Source: Sulfitobacter dubius (GTDB lineage Bacteria; Pseudomonadota; Alphaproteobacteria; Rhodobacterales; Rhodobacteraceae). From it: 64,000 bases of DNA. Location of the stretch: contig NZ_FOPG01000001.1 of assembly GCF_900113435.1 (NCBI RefSeq), forward strand, positions 868,001-932,000, read 5' to 3'. Shown one piece after another: positions 7,748 through 17,028 of the stretch (position 1 is the stretch's first letter; each line of letters starts with the position of its first letter). The position numbers and the translations under genes were made by a program. The notes beneath the pieces are model-generated. The model saw nothing but the letters and a program-made list of their open reading frames with translations, was not told the DNA's origin and did no database searches.

Positions 7748-10660
7748 TTATTTTACCAGCAAGCTGGCTTCGTGCTTTTTCAGCGAACGCCGCGCGGCGG
7801 TATATCCTTCGATCCCCTCTTGCGTCGCAAGCTCTGGGAAGAGCTCAAGGATCTCGTTGCGTTGCTCTTCGCCGATACCGGCCAGCGACATATCACCAGG
7901 CTGGAAGCTTTCGGTCCATGTGCCGTCCGACAGGATCACCTCATGACGGTCGAACATCACGTGGATGTAAGTGGTGCCAGAGACTTCGACCACGTCGATG
8001 CCGTCCATGCCGGTCAGATGTTTCGCCGCGACCAAGACTTCACGCTCTTCAAAATACAGCGCTGTCTTCTCGTTGGCGACCAGCACGCGGTGGTTGGGGC
8101 TGACCATCATGTCACGCTCTGGCAGTGCATTGCCAAGCGCGCCTTTGCGGATCAGCACCGGCTTGAGATGTGCGGCCATTTCGAACTCGGCCCCTGTCAT
8201 CTCACGGGCACCGGCCCAGCGGATCGTCTGAATGCCGTTGTCGCGGGTGATGACCCGGTCACCGACCTGAAGCTCCTCGACACGGACCTCGCCTTTTGGC
8301 GTGGCGATCTTGGTGCCAGGTGTGAAACAGGGGATCACATTCTCGATCTCGACAAAGTTCAGACGCCCGGCCTCGCTGCCGTCTTCGTTGAAGTAGTCAA
8401 CAAAACCGTCTTCGCGGTCGTCCGACGTATAGGTGACCTCCAAACGGCCCCCCTCGGGCGCCGAGCCACGCAGGTCGAGCGTGTCATAGTCCACGCCTGC
8501 GCTGCCCCCGTCGACATCATCGCCCGCGTTGACGTTGACGAAGGTATCCTGATCGGCCCCGCCGGTCATCACGTCAACACCCGCACCACCGTCGAGCAGA
8601 TCATCGCCCTGACCGCCCATCAGCGTGTCATCGCCCTCGCCGCCCATCAGCGTGTCATTCTCGCCGCCACCGTCGAGCAGATCGTTGCCCTCGCCGCCTT
8701 CGAGATAGTCGTCGTCACGGTTGCCGCGCAGCGTGTCATCGCCAGTACCGCCATAGAGCATGTCATTACCCTGACCGCCGGAGATGCTGTCGTCGCCCTG
8801 ACCACCAAGCAGCGTGTCGTTGCCGGTGTTGCCTTCGATGATGTCATCGTCGATCTGGCCGTCGATATAGTCGTCACCCGAGCCGCCGCGCAGCAGGTCT
8901 GCGTCATCGGCGCCATAGATCACGTCATCGCCTGCCCCACCGTCGACCGTATCCATCCCGTTGGTCGGGTTGCGGTCTGGGGTGAAGGGGTTGGACGCGT
9001 CTTCTTCGTCGGGGATGTCGAGCACGTCGAGACCCAGATCGGGGTCGTTGCCAGCATAGATCGTGTCATTGCCAGCACCGCCGAGCAGACTGTCGTTGCC
9101 TTCGCCGCCAACGATACGGTCATCGCCGTCGCCGCCGTCGACAAAGTCATCGTCGATGCCTGCGTTGATGACATCATCGCCGGTGCCGCCATAGATGGTG
9201 TCACGGTCGTCGCCGGTGCTGATCGTGTCATTGCCCGCACCGCCGTCGACATAGTCGCGGTCGTTCTCGGGATCGGTGTCGGGGTCAAAGCTCAGGCTGT
9301 CGCTGTCGCTTTCTGGATAGCCCAGATCAGGTGCGATATCGCCGTTGCCGGTGGTGATCATATCGTCACCGTCGCCACCATAGACTTCGTCAGAACCTGC
9401 GCCGCCTTCGACGTTGTCATCGCCGTCGCCCGCAAAAATGGTGTCGTCGCCGTCGCCTGCGCGGACGTAGTCGTCATCGCCTTCGGCACCGGGCAGCAGC
9501 GCGTCGTCGTTGTCGATCATGTCGCCATCGGGATCGCCGGTATAGGCGGTGTCGATCAGGTCTGCGCCCGCCGTGCCGTCAACATAGCCGTCGCGGGTCG
9601 CGCCGCCGTCACCCACGGTGACCGTCACGGTGCCCTCATCGGTCAGACCGTCGGGATCGGACACGGTGTAGGTGATTGTCGCGTCGCCGGTGAAACCGTC
9701 GTCGGCTTCAAAGGTGATGGTGCCATCGTCGTTGATGGTCACGGTGCCATCGTCGCTGGAGGCATCCGCCACGCTCAGCACGTCGCCGTCAACGTCGGTG
9801 TCGTTTTCCAGAACCGGGATCACAACCGCATCGGTGCCGGTGGTGCTGGCCGTGTCGTCGTTTGCGACGGGCGCGTCGTTCACCGGGTTTACGGTGACAT
9901 TAACAGTGCCGGTATCGGTGCCGCCGTTGCCGTCATCCACGGTGTAGGTAATTGTGGTGTCACCGTTGAAATCTGCGTTCGGCGTGAAAGTCAGCGTGCC
10001 ATCATCGTTGATGACAACATCACCGACGGGGCAGCTTGCCATGGTGATGGTCAGCGTGTCGCCATTGGCGTCTGTGTCATTACCCAACACGTCAACGGTG
10101 CCAGAGGTGTCTTCGTCGATCTCCAGCATGTCGTCTTCGGCCACCGGGGCATCGTTGCCGCCACCTTGGGGCTGGCCATCATCAAAGGTCACGTTATCAA
10201 TCGCACCGGAGCCTTCAAAACGGACCTCCATACGGGACACGTCCTGCACGTTAAGCAGCACAGTGCGCTCTCCCCCGTCCCCTGTTGGGTCAACGAATTG
10301 GTTGTCGATGACATTGCCATTCGCATCGTAGAAAATCATCCGCGTGCCTTCGCCGCCGGTTTCTTCGATGTCTTTGAAAGTCAGGCTCTTCATCTGGACG
10401 CCATCTTCGAAGTCGAAGAACAGGCTGCCGCCGCCAGCGTTGTCGTCAGGGTCGCTCTGGTCGCCGTCTTCCGAGACGATCAACAGACCTTCAAGCGTGT
10501 CGGATCCCAGGTCGCTATCACCGCCTGTTGGATTGCTGCTGTCAAAGATCATCGCCTGACCGGAGCCGCCGCTGGCCGAAACCGTGACGCCCAGATCTGC
10601 GTATTCATCATCGACGACGGTGCCTGCGCTGAACGCGTTGAAATCAAGTGTTCTAATCAT
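7748..10660 (-). CDS. Large secreted Ig-like/RTX/Hint-domain protein
   Basis: 970 residues, very acidic. Roughly residues 1-170 form a beta-rich N-terminal module; about 170-350 contain two bacterial Ig/cadherin-like repeats (NDAPVAEDD, NDAPVANDD; each with GNDTDANGD or ENDTDVDGD and ITYTV); about 360-755 carry many calcium-binding RTX nonapeptides (GGxGxDxxx); about 805-960 form a Hint domain beginning CFTPGTKIATPKGEV, with SPNHRVLV inside. RTX proteins leave through type I secretion; no such exporter is adjacent. The Hint domain could self-process. The start at 10660 has a strong AGGAG eight bases upstream. Adhesin-like or surface role is inferred. Confidence 0.88.
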   Translation of the reverse strand: MIRTLDFNAFSAGTVVDDEYADLGVTVSASGGSGQAMIFDSSNPTGGDSDLGSDTLEGLLIVSEDGDQSDPDDNAGGGSLFFDFEDGVQMKSLTFKDIEETGGEGTRMIFYDANGNVIDNQFVDPTGDGGERTVLLNVQDVSRMEVRFEGSGAIDNVTFDDGQPQGGGNDAPVAEDDMLEIDEDTSGTVDVLGNDTDANGDTLTITMASCPVGDVVINDDGTLTFTPNADFNGDTTITYTVDDGNGGTDTGTVNVTVNPVNDAPVANDDTASTTGTDAVVIPVLENDTDVDGDVLSVADASSDDGTVTINDDGTITFEADDGFTGDATITYTVSDPDGLTDEGTVTVTVGDGGATRDGYVDGTAGADLIDTAYTGDPDGDMIDNDDALLPGAEGDDDYVRAGDGDDTIFAGDGDDNVEGGAGSDEVYGGDGDDMITTGNGDIAPDLGYPESDSDSLSFDPDTDPENDRDYVDGGAGNDTISTGDDRDTIYGGTGDDVINAGIDDDFVDGGDGDDRIVGGEGNDSLLGGAGNDTIYAGNDPDLGLDVLDIPDEEDASNPFTPDRNPTNGMDTVDGGAGDDVIYGADDADLLRGGSGDDYIDGQIDDDIIEGNTGNDTLLGGQGDDSISGGQGNDMLYGGTGDDTLRGNRDDDYLEGGEGNDLLDGGGENDTLMGGEGDDTLMGGQGDDLLDGGAGVDVMTGGADQDTFVNVNAGDDVDGGSAGVDYDTLDLRGSAPEGGRLEVTYTSDDREDGFVDYFNEDGSEAGRLNFVEIENVIPCFTPGTKIATPKGEVRVEELQVGDRVITRDNGIQTIRWAGAREMTGAEFEMAAHLKPVLIRKGALGNALPERDMMVSPNHRVLVANEKTALYFEEREVLVAAKHLTGMDGIDVVEVSGTTYIHVMFDRHEVILSDGTWTESFQPGDMSLAGIGEEQRNEILELFPELATQEGIEGYTAARRSLKKHEASLLVK

Positions 10661-12042
10661 TGTGAATTCTCCTGAGCGGTGTTGCACGCGGCGCGCAACG
10701 CGGCCGTCTTGGAAGTGAATGCAGTTTCAATCTGACGAATAGGGCGCCGAACGGAAGAGCGGCTGAATTGGGCATTTCTTGCCCCGCAGAAGGCCGATGG
10801 ACTGGCCAGTCGCTTTTGTATCATCTTGTCTCTCCCTCCGTTCATACGCGCCCCGCTGGCTAAAGCTCCAGGTCTGACGGCACGCACCTTTTGCAACAAC
10901 GTGGGGAACAAGCCGGCATAGGGCCTTAACCGAGATGAATTTCCCGGTGGCTTTGTGAATACGGTCGCAAACTATACGGCGTACCCACATTTCCCGCATA
11001 CTCGATGCGCTCAATGCGGCCGCCCCCGTGACCTACAGACTTCTTATGCCCCCCAGTTGGGCACCTATATGAATAGACAACCTATTCTCATGGACAAAGC
11101 GAAAAATGTTTGAAAATTGCCGGAACCAAGTGAAGTTTTGCCACAATTCAGGTGGTTTAGCAGGTCAGATTGTGGCGATTGTTTCCTAAGCTCAGGGTGC
11201 CAAATTAGCAGATCGTCATAAAATTAAGGAAAAAGAACGAAACGCGACCGCCGGATACGCGCGACCGCTGAGGATACTGTTTCATATTCCGCTACAATTT
11301 GGCCACAAAATGACCTTAAGCGCTACGCCATGTTCTTGTCATATTTCCTGAATGCTTGTTCACGGCATGGAACCAATGCGGCCAAAACCTGTGAAACTGG
11401 TGACGCGACGCCCCTGCGCTCGCCTTATTTACGTCGAATCACCTTGACCGGAGAAACGAGGCTGAAACCGCAACCCCAGCCCTGAAAGAACGCCAGCTGA
11501 GCGCGATAAAGCTGATATGGCGACTAAACCACCGCCAGCACGAACAAGCAGCGGCGCGGACAAAACCGCTAAATCAGATGACGGCTACCAAGCACAGTAT
11601 TGCCCTCTATCCCCCCTGCCCAAAACCGCCTCGAACCGGCACTCAAAACGACCTTTCATGCGCCCCAAACGACACGGTGCAGACACGGCGGCGACACAGG
11701 CGATAATCCAACCATACTGTGCGATGCGGCCTCTGCATGTGGCAGGTTGTCACACCCCCATTCCGCCCTATTGCAAAGGCCGCTCGGGTGAACCAAATGC
11801 GCCCTATGTTGATGTATGCAGTTCATATGAGGCGCCCGCGCAGACCGGGCACATTGCTGAACCGCCGGTAGCCCCGGTCGGACAGGCCGATCCGCCTGTT
11901 CGTGCCATGGGGGTTCCAACTGACTTTCCGGATCACACTCGGGATGAGACCCACACGACCGACCCGGCCCGGCCTTTTGGCACAGACCGTCATCTTTCGC
12001 GGATCCATCCACCTCTGACACTAAATAGATATGGAGCATGCT
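10661..12042. other. Gene-poor 1.4 kb upstream region
   Basis: No convincing gene was found between the RTX gene and the DUF1127 gene. Frames present here have poor codon character and no recognisable motifs. The part at about 11040-11350 is clearly more AT-rich than its surroundings and probably holds the promoter region of the RTX gene. A frame at 10727-11014 (minus) encodes a basic 95-residue peptide I could not identify and would not call. Confidence 0.5.
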
Positions 12043-12318
12043 ATGCATTTCCGCCTGCTGAAAAACACCAACCAAATCGCCGGAATGCCCGGAAACGCCT
12101 TTGCCGGAAGCGCAATGCCCCATGCCGGTGCGCCAGACGGCCTGGCACTTGTCGCCATGCTGCGCCGTGTGCTGCGCGACATGGCCCGCCGTTGGGAACG
12201 TAACCGCACCCTGTCGACCCTGAACGCCATGGACGACCGTCTGCTGCAAGATATCGGCATCAACCGCAAAGACATTCCGCAGCATATTCGCGACATGGAA
12301 AGTTTTTCCCGCCGCTAA
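12043..12318 (+). CDS. DUF1127 small protein with long N-terminal extension
   Basis: 91 residues. The C-terminal half has the DUF1127 pattern: an Arg-rich helix (RRVLRDMARRWERNRT) then LNAMDDRLLQDIGINRKDI. Such proteins are small, basic and, in Rhizobium and Agrobacterium relatives, have been linked to RNA turnover and phosphate or stress physiology. The usual length is 45-70 residues, so about 35 N-terminal residues are extra. ATG 12043 is preferred over 12031 because GGAG lies six bases upstream of it. It stands alone before the betaine operon. Confidence 0.82.
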   Translation: MHFRLLKNTNQIAGMPGNAFAGSAMPHAGAPDGLALVAMLRRVLRDMARRWERNRTLSTLNAMDDRLLQDIGINRKDIPQHIRDMESFSRR

Positions 12319-12620
12319 TGGCTTGGGCACGCGCGTCTGCCGAATGACGCGCGAACGGCCTTATCTATATGGCGCCTCGCATCGGGCTGCCACCTTCCAA
12401 TCCTCCGCGCCGACACCGGCGCGGGGCCTGATCTTGCGTGTATCGTCACGCAATCGTGTTGCACTTAGCCGACCGATCTGTTTTCTTATCTCCAGCAAAC
12501 CCGGCCATCCAAAGCTGCCGCGCCAATCCGCGCGACTGGCTTTTTTACTCATGCAACGGGTCAACAAATCAGCGGACCGCGCCTGCGCGGAACTGCGGAT
12601 ACAATAGAGGAGATATCACT
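12319..12620. other. Leader region upstream of the betaine transporter
   Basis: About 300 bases without a credible gene. It presumably contains the promoter of the proX-type gene, whose AGGAG Shine-Dalgarno sits at its right end. No clear operator palindrome was found by eye. Confidence 0.4.
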
Positions 12621-13589
12621 ATGAAACGCTATTTACTTGGCACGGTTTTCGCCGTCGCAACCCCCATGGCTGCTGCCGCTCAGGACTGCGGCGAAGTCTC
12701 GATCGCGGAAATGAACTGGGCTTCGGCGCAGATCGTCACCGCCGTGACCGAATTCCTGCTGGTCCAAGGCTATTCCTGCGACGTGACCGTTGTCCCGTCC
12801 GACACCACGCCTGCCGTGACATCGCTGTCGGAAAACAACGAGCCGGACATCGTGCCCGAACTGTGGCCGAACTCCGCCGGTGACGCCTACAAAAAGCTGA
12901 AAGCAGACGGCAAGATCGTCGAGCTGACCTCCGTCCTCGATCCCGGCGGCGTCGAAGGCTGGTGGATCCCCACCTATCTGGCCGAAGAACACCCCGAGCT
13001 TAAGACCATCGAAGGCATTCTGGAAAATCCCGAACTGGTCGGCGGCATGTTCAACAACTGCCCCGATGGCTGGGGCTGCCGCGTGGTGAGCGACAACCTC
13101 GCACGCGCCTATGACCTCGAAGGTAACGGCATCGAAGTCTTCAACCACGGCTCGGGTGAGACGATGGTGACCTCGATGGCGTCGGCCTACGAGAGCCAAG
13201 AGCCTTGGTTCGGCTACTACTGGGCGCCGACCACCCCGCTTGGCAAATACGACATGACCAGCGTCGATCTGGGCGAATATGACGAAGCTGCGCATAGCGC
13301 CAACCAAAACGCCGACACGCCGGAGCCCAAGGCATCGGCATTCCCAACGGCGCCGGTGCTGACTGTCATGACCAAAGATTTCCATGACGCGAACCCCGAA
13401 ATCGCGGAATTCATCGGCAATGTGACCTTCAAAACAGACTCGATGAGCCAACTGCTGGCTTGGCAGGGTGAGAACAACGCCTCCAACGAGGAAGCGGCTG
13501 TGTACTTCTTGCAGAACAACAAGGACGTCTGGGCCGATTGGCTGAGCGAAGACGCCCGTGGCAACCTGTCCAAGCTACTTGAGCAGTAA
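12621..13589 (+). CDS. proX: Glycine betaine/proline-type ABC transporter binding protein
   Basis: 322 residues: an N-terminal signal peptide (to about residue 21, ending AAAAQ) followed by an OpuAC-family periplasmic binding protein. EMNWASAQI, PDIVPELWPN and the Trp/Tyr-rich EPWFGYYWAP are typical of quaternary-amine binders that cage the ligand with aromatic side chains. Start at 12621 is set by AGGAG at the right spacing and by the signal peptide; an open frame continues upstream but is not needed. First gene of a binding protein-permease-ATPase set for osmoprotectant uptake. The exact ligand (betaine, choline or proline betaine) is not determined. Confidence 0.9.
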   Translation: MKRYLLGTVFAVATPMAAAAQDCGEVSIAEMNWASAQIVTAVTEFLLVQGYSCDVTVVPSDTTPAVTSLSENNEPDIVPELWPNSAGDAYKKLKADGKIVELTSVLDPGGVEGWWIPTYLAEEHPELKTIEGILENPELVGGMFNNCPDGWGCRVVSDNLARAYDLEGNGIEVFNHGSGETMVTSMASAYESQEPWFGYYWAPTTPLGKYDMTSVDLGEYDEAAHSANQNADTPEPKASAFPTAPVLTVMTKDFHDANPEIAEFIGNVTFKTDSMSQLLAWQGENNASNEEAAVYFLQNNKDVWADWLSEDARGNLSKLLEQ

Positions 13590-13605
13590 GACAGTATGAC
13601 AGATT

Positions 13606-13639
13606 ATCGGGCGGGGACCTTTTCAGGTTCCCGCCCGAT
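13606..13639 (+). terminator. Hairpin after proX-like gene
   Basis: A 15-bp stem with one G-T pair (ATCGGGCGGGGACCT / AGGTTCCCGCCCGAT) and a TTTC loop, followed by a weak T run. Between a binding-protein gene and its permease such a hairpin usually lowers downstream expression and protects the upstream mRNA. Confidence 0.75.
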
Positions 13640-13835
13640 TGTTTCAGAACTGGTGGCAAAACTTACGTCTTTTCACACCCACTGCGCGCGGGATTTGGCC
13701 GCGCTGCGCAGTTTCTTTGCAAGGACATAGGTGTAGATTTGCCGCCCCTCTTTGGGGCAAATTGTTCCGTGCGACGCGCATGTTGAACCGCCTCTCGAAA
13801 AGCAAACGGTCTGTTCCGGACCGGGAAAGCGACAG

Positions 13836-14861
13836 ATGGCAACTTACGACAATTTCTTTGACACGCTCGGCCTGCGCGGCTGGTGTGGCGACGACCAAGG
13901 CGGTGGGCTTAGCTCCATGGCCGACCTCATGGGCCAAGCGGGCGGTGATACCGACACGACGCTCTGGGACATGCCCTTCCCCTCGCTCGATGCGCTGCAC
14001 GATAGCTGCGATGCGATCCCGCAGTCGCGCGACCTGACCCAAGGGCTGGAACAAGGGTTTCTTTCGGTCAAGGACAGCCTGAAGGTGGTCGTTGACCCGC
14101 TGACCCAACCGCTGAGCTGGGCATTGGAGAACGCGTTGTGGATCATGCAGGCGGTGCCGTGGTTCATTATGATCCCGCTGTTGATGGTCATCACCTATGC
14201 CGTTGGCCGCTCGTTGAAATTGGTCGGTCTGGTCGCGCTGGTCTTTGGCTTTCTCGCCTTCATCGACTTTTACGACCACACCATGCAGACGCTGGCGATC
14301 ATCTTTGTCTGTGCATTCATATGCGTGCTTTTGGGCGTGCCCATTGGCATCGCCATGTCGCGCAGTGACCGGGTGCAGCGCACGATGATCCCGATCTTGG
14401 ACATGCTGCAAACCCTGCCGCCCTTTGTCTATCTGATCCCGCTGATCTTCCTGTTCTCGGTGACCGAGCCGAAGCTCTACGGCATCGCCATCATCCTTTA
14501 CGCCATCGTGCCAGTGGTGCGCCTGACCGACCTTGGCATTCGCCTTGTCGATCAGGACGTGATCGAGGCCGCAGATGCCTTTGGCATGACCAACCGTCAA
14601 AAGCTCTACAAGGTGCAGATCCCGCTGGCGCTGCCTAACATCATGGCCGGTGTGAACCAGACCATCATGATGAGCCTTGCCATGGTCGTCATCGCCTCGC
14701 TCGTTTCGGCCCCCGGTCTGGGTGTGCTGGTACTGCGCGGCATCCGAAGCCTTGAGTTGGGTGTCGGTCTTCTGTCGGGTCTGGGGATCGTCCTTTTGGC
14801 GATCATCCTCGACCGGGTCACCAAAGCCGCGCTTGCGCGGATCAATGCATCGCAGAAGTGA
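13836..14861 (+). CDS. proW: Glycine betaine/proline-type ABC permease
   Basis: 341 residues. A polar N-terminal tail of about 80 residues precedes six or so membrane spans (for example VPWFIMIPLLMVITYAVG and LAIIFVCAFICVLLGV). The EAADAFGMTNRQKLYKVQIPLALP segment is the EAA loop that contacts the ATPase. Start chosen at MATYDNF (13836); the open frame extends upstream without a better signal. The long cytosolic tail is usual for ProW/OpuAB proteins. The stop nearly touches the ATPase gene, so the two are in one operon. Confidence 0.88.
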   Translation: MATYDNFFDTLGLRGWCGDDQGGGLSSMADLMGQAGGDTDTTLWDMPFPSLDALHDSCDAIPQSRDLTQGLEQGFLSVKDSLKVVVDPLTQPLSWALENALWIMQAVPWFIMIPLLMVITYAVGRSLKLVGLVALVFGFLAFIDFYDHTMQTLAIIFVCAFICVLLGVPIGIAMSRSDRVQRTMIPILDMLQTLPPFVYLIPLIFLFSVTEPKLYGIAIILYAIVPVVRLTDLGIRLVDQDVIEAADAFGMTNRQKLYKVQIPLALPNIMAGVNQTIMMSLAMVVIASLVSAPGLGVLVLRGIRSLELGVGLLSGLGIVLLAIILDRVTKAALARINASQK

Positions 14862-14869
14862 GACCAGCC

Positions 14870-15916
14870 ATGACAGACGATATCAAAATCTGCGTTCGCA
14901 ACCTGTATAAAATCTTTGGCGATGACCCACAGGGCGCGCTGGAGAAGGTGCGCGGCGGCATGAGCAAGGCCGACCTTCAGGCCGAGACCGGCCATGTGCT
15001 GGGCCTCAACAACATCAACGTGGACATGCCTGCGGGCAAGACCACGGTGATTATGGGCCTGTCGGGCTCGGGCAAATCGACCCTGATCCGGCACCTTAAC
15101 CGGCTCATTGACCCCACCTCGGGCGAGGTGATCATGAACGGCGAGAACATCCTCGACTATAACGAGCGGCGGCTGCGTGAGATGCGCAAGCACGAGATGT
15201 CGATGGTGTTTCAGAAGTTCGCGCTGCTGCCGCATCGCACCGTGTTGGAGAACGCCGGGATCTCTTGGGAGATCGAAGGCAAGACCCGCAAGAAATACGC
15301 GGCTGAGGCGACGAAATGGCTCGACCGCGTGGGTCTACAGGGTCAGGGCGACCAGTATCCGGCACAGCTTTCGGGCGGGATGCAGCAACGTGTGGGCATC
15401 GCGCGGGCGCTGACGTCGAACTCTGACGTGATGCTGATGGATGAGGCGTTTTCGGCCCTCGATCCGCTGATCCGGACCGACATGCAGGATCTGCTGATCG
15501 AATTACAGGCCGAGTTGCATAAGACGGTGATCTTCATCACCCACGATCTGGACGAAGCGCTGAAACTGGCGGACCATCTGGTGATCCTCAAAGACGGGTT
15601 CATCGTGCAACAAGGCGAGCCGCAGCATATTCTGCTGAACCCCAACGACCCGTATATCGAAGCCTTCGTCAGCGACATTAACCGCGCGCGGGTGCTGCGC
15701 GTCCGCTCGGTCATGGAGAAGACTGACGTACCGCCCAGCGACGTGGCGGGCGAGGTTGACCACGACGACACGCTGGAATCGATCATCGCGGTTTCCGGAG
15801 GTGACACGACCAACAACTACCGCGTCATGCGCGAAGGCCGTCAGGTCGGCGTGCTGCATATGCGCGATCTGGTACGCGCGCTGGTGCCGCGCCACCCCGG
15901 CGAAGCAGCAGAGTAA
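14870..15916 (+). CDS. proV: Glycine betaine/proline-type ABC ATPase
   Basis: 348 residues. Walker A GLSGSGKST, signature LSGGMQQRVGIARAL, Walker B VMLMDEAFSALDP and the H-loop FITHDLDEAL are intact. The N-terminal region before Walker A (KIFGDDPQGALEKV) and the CBS-like C-terminal part (about residues 270-345) are typical of ProV/OpuAA, where they sense ionic strength or cyclic dinucleotides in some species. ATG 14870 is preferred; a GTG at 14858 overlaps the permease stop. Followed by a hairpin that probably ends the operon. Confidence 0.92.
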   Translation: MTDDIKICVRNLYKIFGDDPQGALEKVRGGMSKADLQAETGHVLGLNNINVDMPAGKTTVIMGLSGSGKSTLIRHLNRLIDPTSGEVIMNGENILDYNERRLREMRKHEMSMVFQKFALLPHRTVLENAGISWEIEGKTRKKYAAEATKWLDRVGLQGQGDQYPAQLSGGMQQRVGIARALTSNSDVMLMDEAFSALDPLIRTDMQDLLIELQAELHKTVIFITHDLDEALKLADHLVILKDGFIVQQGEPQHILLNPNDPYIEAFVSDINRARVLRVRSVMEKTDVPPSDVAGEVDHDDTLESIIAVSGGDTTNNYRVMREGRQVGVLHMRDLVRALVPRHPGEAAE

Positions 15917-15944
15917 CGCCACGGCAACCTAACCGCGGCAAGAC

Positions 15945-15981
15945 AGGGGCAGCGCCCGGCCAAAGCGTCGGCGCTGCCCTT
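15945..15981 (+). terminator. Hairpin terminator after the betaine operon
   Basis: A 10-bp perfect stem GGGCAGCGCC / GGCGCTGCCC, extended by one G-T and one A-T pair, with a 13-base loop and a short pyrimidine-rich tail. It separates the transporter from the stressosome-like genes. Confidence 0.6.
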
Positions 15982-16094
15982 TCTGCCCGCTCTGCTCCGC
16001 TGCCACCGCGTGAGACCGCTTGAAAACAGCAGCTTAAGCCGCCTTTCATTCTGCAGAACGGCGCATTGCCGCCGATCAAAATCTATGCATCCTA

Positions 16095-16124
16095 TTGACA
16101 CTTTGCCCCACGATTGGCCTATGG
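16095..16124 (+). promoter_or_regulatory. Possible sigma-70-type promoter for the rsb operon
   Basis: A perfect TTGACA at 16095 is followed about 18-19 bases later by CTATGG/TATGGG, a weak -10. The distance to the rsbR start (about 28 bases) is short but workable. No GGAAC/CGTT-type EcfG promoter was seen here. Confidence 0.35.
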
Positions 16125-16151
16125 GGGATGAAATAAACACTGGGGTTCAAG

Positions 16152-17027
16152 ATGCCGCAATCTGCTACGGCCAATATTCTGACTGTTCTCGACACCGATT
16201 TCAAAGGCATCATCGAGGAGTGGCTGGGAACGCAGGTCAAAGAAGGCGTAAAGCGTTCTGACCTGTTCTCTGATGCGGAGAGCCGGAACCAGAACCGCGA
16301 ATTGCTCAAAGCCTTTTCCAAAGGTGTGCGCGATGGCGTCACGGGCGAAGATTTTGACTTTGACGATAACCAATGGGACGACCTGCGCGCCGTTCTGGCC
16401 GATGTGAGCCGCGAGCGGGTCAACCGTGGCGTGACTCCGACCGAAATGGCGACCTTTGTTCTGGCGTTGAAGACCCCGCTGTTTAAGCGGCTCGAAGCGA
16501 TGCTGGACAGCGACCACGGCGTCTTGATCCGCGACGTGATGCTGGTCACCCGTTTGGTCGACGCCTTTGCCATCTACACCAACGAAATTTTCATTCTTGA
16601 GCGCGAGCAGATCATTGATCGGCAACGCCAAGAGATGCTGGAACTGTCGACCCCGGTCGTCGAGCTTTGGGACCGCGTCCTAACGCTGCCACTGATCGGA
16701 ACGCTGGATTCCGCCCGCGCCCAAGAGGTGATGGAGAACCTGCTTCAGACCATTCTGGAGCGTCAGGCCGAAGTGGTCATCATGGACATCACCGGCGTCG
16801 GCACCGTCGACACGCAGGTGGCGCAGCACTTGCTGCGCGCGGCCGCTGCCGTGCGCCTGATGGGGGCCGAGTGCATCATCAGCGGCATCAGCCCGATGAT
16901 CGCGCAGACAATGGTGCAGCTTGGCATTGATGTCGGCACCGTTTCCACCCGGTCGAGCATCCGCACCGCCCTGTCGGACGCGCTGTTGACCGTCGGCTAT
17001 GTGATCAAGAAAACCGAGGGCCAATAA
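16152..17027 (+). CDS. rsbR: RsbR-like stressosome scaffold protein
   Basis: 291 residues. Residues about 1-155 are a helical, globin-like RsbRD-type sensor domain; about 165-285 form a STAS domain very close in pattern to Bacillus RsbR (STPVVELWDRVLTLPLIGTL, DITGVGTVDTQVAQHLL, ISPMIAQTMVQLGI). In Bacillus RsbRA the kinase RsbT phosphorylates Thr171 and Thr205; by ungapped alignment from memory these correspond to Ser187 and Thr221 here. First gene of a tight five-gene operon. The sensed signal is unknown. Confidence 0.9.
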   Translation: MPQSATANILTVLDTDFKGIIEEWLGTQVKEGVKRSDLFSDAESRNQNRELLKAFSKGVRDGVTGEDFDFDDNQWDDLRAVLADVSRERVNRGVTPTEMATFVLALKTPLFKRLEAMLDSDHGVLIRDVMLVTRLVDAFAIYTNEIFILEREQIIDRQRQEMLELSTPVVELWDRVLTLPLIGTLDSARAQEVMENLLQTILERQAEVVIMDITGVGTVDTQVAQHLLRAAAAVRLMGAECIISGISPMIAQTMVQLGIDVGTVSTRSSIRTALSDALLTVGYVIKKTEGQ

Positions 17028-17028
17028 G

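Noticed and set aside
8560..9480. Repetitive DNA considered as CRISPR or satellite repeat
   Set aside because: The periodicity is codon-level, from RTX nonapeptides (27-base units) inside one coding frame; no spacers.
7772..10675. 967-residue open frame on the plus strand opposite the RTX gene
   Set aside because: It is the antisense shadow of the repetitive RTX gene; repeats keep the opposite frame open. It lacks a start signal and any domain.
10727..11014. 95-residue basic peptide, minus strand
   Set aside because: No recognisable family or RBS; too weak to call, though it could be a small regulator.
11517..12203. 228-residue frame upstream of and overlapping the DUF1127 gene
   Set aside because: Composition is dominated by Pro, Arg, His and Thr without domain pattern, and it runs through the supported DUF1127 gene in another frame.
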